From: Yponomeuta sedellus
Taxonomy: Eukaryota; Arthropoda; Insecta; Lepidoptera; Yponomeutidae
Length of the DNA stretch: 64,000 nucleotides
NCBI GenBank assembly: GCA_934045075.1
Contig: OW203747.1
Location: 13,359,894-13,423,893, forward strand
Direction of reading: 5' to 3'
The translations under genes and the position numbers were made by a program. Below the pieces are notes generated by a model that searched no databases, was not told where the DNA came from, and saw nothing but the letters and a program-made list of their open reading frames with translations. Positions within the stretch are counted from its first letter, which is position 1. Each line of letters starts with the position of its first letter. Shown here in pieces: positions 61,822-64,000 of the stretch.

Positions 61822-62778
61822 AAGTTTACACGACACAATCACTAGTCTTGGCCCTGGATTCGAGATGATCTAGGTATTTGACGATAAGGAACTTGCCCCA
61901 AACTTAGATTGGATTAAAACTACGCTTGGAACGTTGGATATCTTTACAAATAATAAAAACTGGAACGACTTCAGGTGTGGTTTTTTTTTAGATTAGTAAA
62001 CAAGAAAACTGGATAAAAACGGAGAAGCAGGTAAAAAAATCAGATCTGGTCAAAGGGTAAAGTAGTAATGATGAAAAATGAGGGAAATCGAAGAATGTGT
62101 GACGTAATTTAAATATTTGAAAATAATAGATAGAAAAAGAAATAAAAATGGTATGAAGAGGTTTGCATGGTCACACGCTTTACCTAACGATCACCAGATT
62201 AATATTTAACAGAAGTCTGATTTTTTATTGCGTACAATTCTGACATTTCATAAGTCTTGCTACCAAGTGATTGTGTTGTGTGAACTTGTGTGGAAGTTAT
62301 TAATATTAATAAACAAAGCTCTCCAACAAAAAAGGAAAATATTTAACCCATTTGACCCATAATAAATAAAATGCTAGATATTGTTTTATGATTTACCTAC
62401 AAAAGTCAAGAAATGATAGCTGTCAGAATTCTACGGAATAAAAATCTAAGTATAGATTAAAACTTACATAATACAATTTTAAGTCGTATCCACAATTTGT
62501 ACTTCTTATGAGGCAGAACATGATTAGAACTAATATAAAGGTTTTTTGTTTCATCCTAACGATACACTCGTTCTTCACAAATAAATATATGTGTCTTTGT
62601 CGATGTCTTTGAAAAGTGCCTGATAATTCTATATCTTATATTGTGGTGTCTTTGACATGGAAAACCAAAAAATATATAACTTTGTCTTTCATGAGTTTTC
62701 ACAGGTCTCAAAAAATGCGAAAGTTCAAGTAGCCTCTACAGTAAAATAACTTTCAAAAGACAGACGCTATTTTTTTAA
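61822..62778. other. No gene or recognised repeat
   Basis: Nearly 1 kb of AT-rich, apparently single-copy DNA, the longest stretch in the window without a recognisable element. Confidence 0.5.
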
Positions 62779-62779
62779 A

Positions 62780-62925
62780 ATTGTATGGTTGCCTGAAAAA
62801 AATTGCTTTTAGGAATAAGGCCGCCAGTATCCAGCAGTGGACTAGTATAGCCACTATGATAACTACGATAAGGCCGCCAATTGTACTATAATTTTATGTA
62901 ATTTCTGTGTACAATAAAAAATATT
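62780..62925 (+). mobile_element. LINE-G 3' end, split by an RTE micro-insertion
   Basis: 'GGTTGCCTGAAAAAAATTGC', AAGGCCGCCA, interruption at 62827-62867, then AAGGCCGCCAATTGTACTAT and CAATAAAAAATATTCT. Confidence 0.82.
62827..62867 (+). mobile_element. 41-bp RTE-tail insertion with 12-bp TSD
   Basis: ATCCAGCAGTGGACTAGTAT and AGCC, followed by an ACTATGATAACTACG tail, flanked by ATAAGGCCGCCA at 62815-62826 and 62868-62879. It could belong to RTE or RTE-SINE, since they share this end. Confidence 0.88.
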
Positions 62926-63137
62926 CTGCGATTTATTTTTATATTGTAGACTAGCTGACCCAGCGAACTTCGTAGTGCCTTCCAGTCGATTCTTTATATT
63001 CTTTTTTTCTCCGTAAGTACCATCCCCGTAGGTACTTCAAGGAATATTCTAAAAAAATAATTAACAAAATCGGTTCAACTGCTCTCGAGATCTCTGCGCT
63101 TACCAACACATTCAGCGATTCATTTTCATACTATAGA
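62926..63137 (-). mobile_element. Helitron H1, one unit plus the end of another
   Basis: 62926-62950 is the 5' terminal ~25 bp of one H1 (GCGATTTATTTTTATATTGT, AGA), directly followed by the CTAG of a complete unit at 62951-63137. Head-to-tail, as at 10277 and 39611. Confidence 0.75.
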
Positions 63138-63571
63138 AGAGATAATGTCAATCAATATTTTTGAAATTAATGATTGTTCACAAATATAACATTTACATAA
63201 ACGTATTGACTTGTAACTTCCAGATAAAACGGCCGTTTTTGGCGGAAAGTCCTTGATTGTTGATTCTAGGTTCTAGACTGTAGGCCCTGAAAATAGTTGT
63301 CCCAGTTGTTAACATTTCTCATGTTCACTTTTAAATCAAAACTTAGAATAAAACAAGTTAGGTTTTTTTTCCATTAGTTAGCACCCCAAATCACCTTAAA
63401 CAAGCGGCTGGAAAAATCCAAGCCTACCAACATGACCACAAATACACTGGCCTGCAAAACTAAGTATCACTCTTTTAGAATTGCAATTACCTTTTTAGTG
63501 CACAAGATATACTTTTGAAATAAAAAGCACTCGATAAGAATTTAGTTTCGTTACTAATTAATTCTACTGTT
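63138..63571. other. No gene or recognised repeat
   Basis: AT-rich and unassigned. Confidence 0.4.
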
Positions 63572-63726
63572 GTGTGGTGTCGGCCTAGAGAATAGCATCA
63601 ACCCAAATTCTTCCCGTGGGTGTCGTAAAAGGCGACTAAGGGACACAAACCAGGGGGTGGGCAGCAGTACAATTCCGCAAATCTGCGATCCCCAACCTGC
63701 ATGCCCAGCGTGGGGATTATGGGCAT
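63572..63726 (+). mobile_element. RTE-SINE, 5' part only
   Basis: TGTGTGGTGTCGGCCTAGAG to 'GTGGGGATTATGGGCATT'. It lacks the RTE-shared 3' end, so it is 3'-truncated, probably by later rearrangement. Confidence 0.82.
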
Positions 63727-63773
63727 TCTCGTGTGTTTTTTTTTGCTTCGGCAATTCACCCCAAACATCAATC

Positions 63774-64000
63774 AGAGTGCTTAGTGCGAGTTTGACAGAT
63801 CCAATCGAATAACTTTACTACCGCGTTAATCGAGTATTGAGTAGTGAGTATGAGTAAGTTAACCGTTCGAACTGGCAAAACGCTGTCACAGTACAACTCG
63901 CACTCACGTTTATTCGTGTTTTGGCTGGTAAACGTGTTCACTTCTCAACGTAAACCATTACAACTCGCACTCAGCAATTTTAATTTCCATACTTGTCGCT
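63774..64000. mobile_element. MITE-N copy 4, cut by the window edge
   Basis: CAGAGTGCTTAGTGCGAGTT to the interior 'CCATACTTGTCGCT'; the right TIR lies beyond the window. Confidence 0.88.

Noticed and set aside
61603..61845. Arginine-rich frames on both strands
   Set aside because: Produced by GACGC/CGTCG words inside the Harbinger-like MITE.

Overview
This window looks like repeat-dominated insect DNA, most probably from a moth or butterfly. It is AT-rich, and I find no intact host gene, rRNA gene, CRISPR array or bacterial-type operon. The lepidopteran assignment rests on the mix of elements: short Helitrons ending in CTAG next to a 'GCGGACGGAGTCGCGGGC'-type hairpin, RTE-clade LINE carboxy-terminal ends, several tRNA-headed SINE families, and a PIF/Harbinger transposase remnant. 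Nearly every long open frame lies inside a transposable-element copy or a microsatellite.

Working names used here. 5S-SINE: about 340 bp, with a head resembling 5S rRNA. RTE-SINE: about 250 bp, sharing its 3' end with the RTE LINE. tSINE-C, -D, -E and -F: tRNA-headed SINEs. LINE-G: a CR1/Jockey-like LINE whose 3' end carries AATAAAGAATATTC. LINE-P: a LINE with a (TATG)n tail. H1 and H2: non-autonomous Helitrons of about 180 and 320-370 bp. MITE-N and MITE-T: short inverted-repeat elements. Repeat-U and Repeat-V: unclassified repeats with hammerhead-like motifs.

Layout. 1-8 kb: 5S-SINE, tSINE-C/D/E and LINE-G fragments. 8-12 kb: nested tSINE-C and a Helitron cluster. 13-16 kb: tSINE-D, RTE-SINE, an 852-bp Harbinger element with the transposase amino terminus, and a 5S-SINE split by a 71-bp LINE end. 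18-26 kb: RTE pseudogenes, a 5S-SINE palindrome, an unidentified coding-like remnant, and Repeat-U/V. 27.1-27.8 kb: about 590 bp of perfect (GTAGGA)n. 28.7-29.8 kb: LINE-G with reverse transcriptase carboxy-terminal coding. 30-33.5 kb: inverted tSINE-C insertions and another LINE pseudogene. 35 kb: a fold-back element with TIRs of about 200 bp. 38.6-41.1 kb: a 2.5-kb inverted duplication. 41-45 kb: nested MITE and SINE insertions. 47 kb: LINE-P running into (TATG)n. 48-56 kb: scattered SINEs, LINEs and Helitrons. 56-64 kb: MITE-N, tSINE-F, 5S-SINE, a palindromic tSINE-C cluster, and a Harbinger-like MITE.

The copies interact as a retroposition community. RTE supplies the 3' tail used by RTE-SINE, LINEs leave 5'-truncated ends, and tSINE-C repeatedly appears as inverted (fold-back) insertions bounded by a single 11-13 bp target duplication. 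Target-site duplications readable by eye give a relative chronology at many loci. I had no database, so family names beyond broad class are inference.
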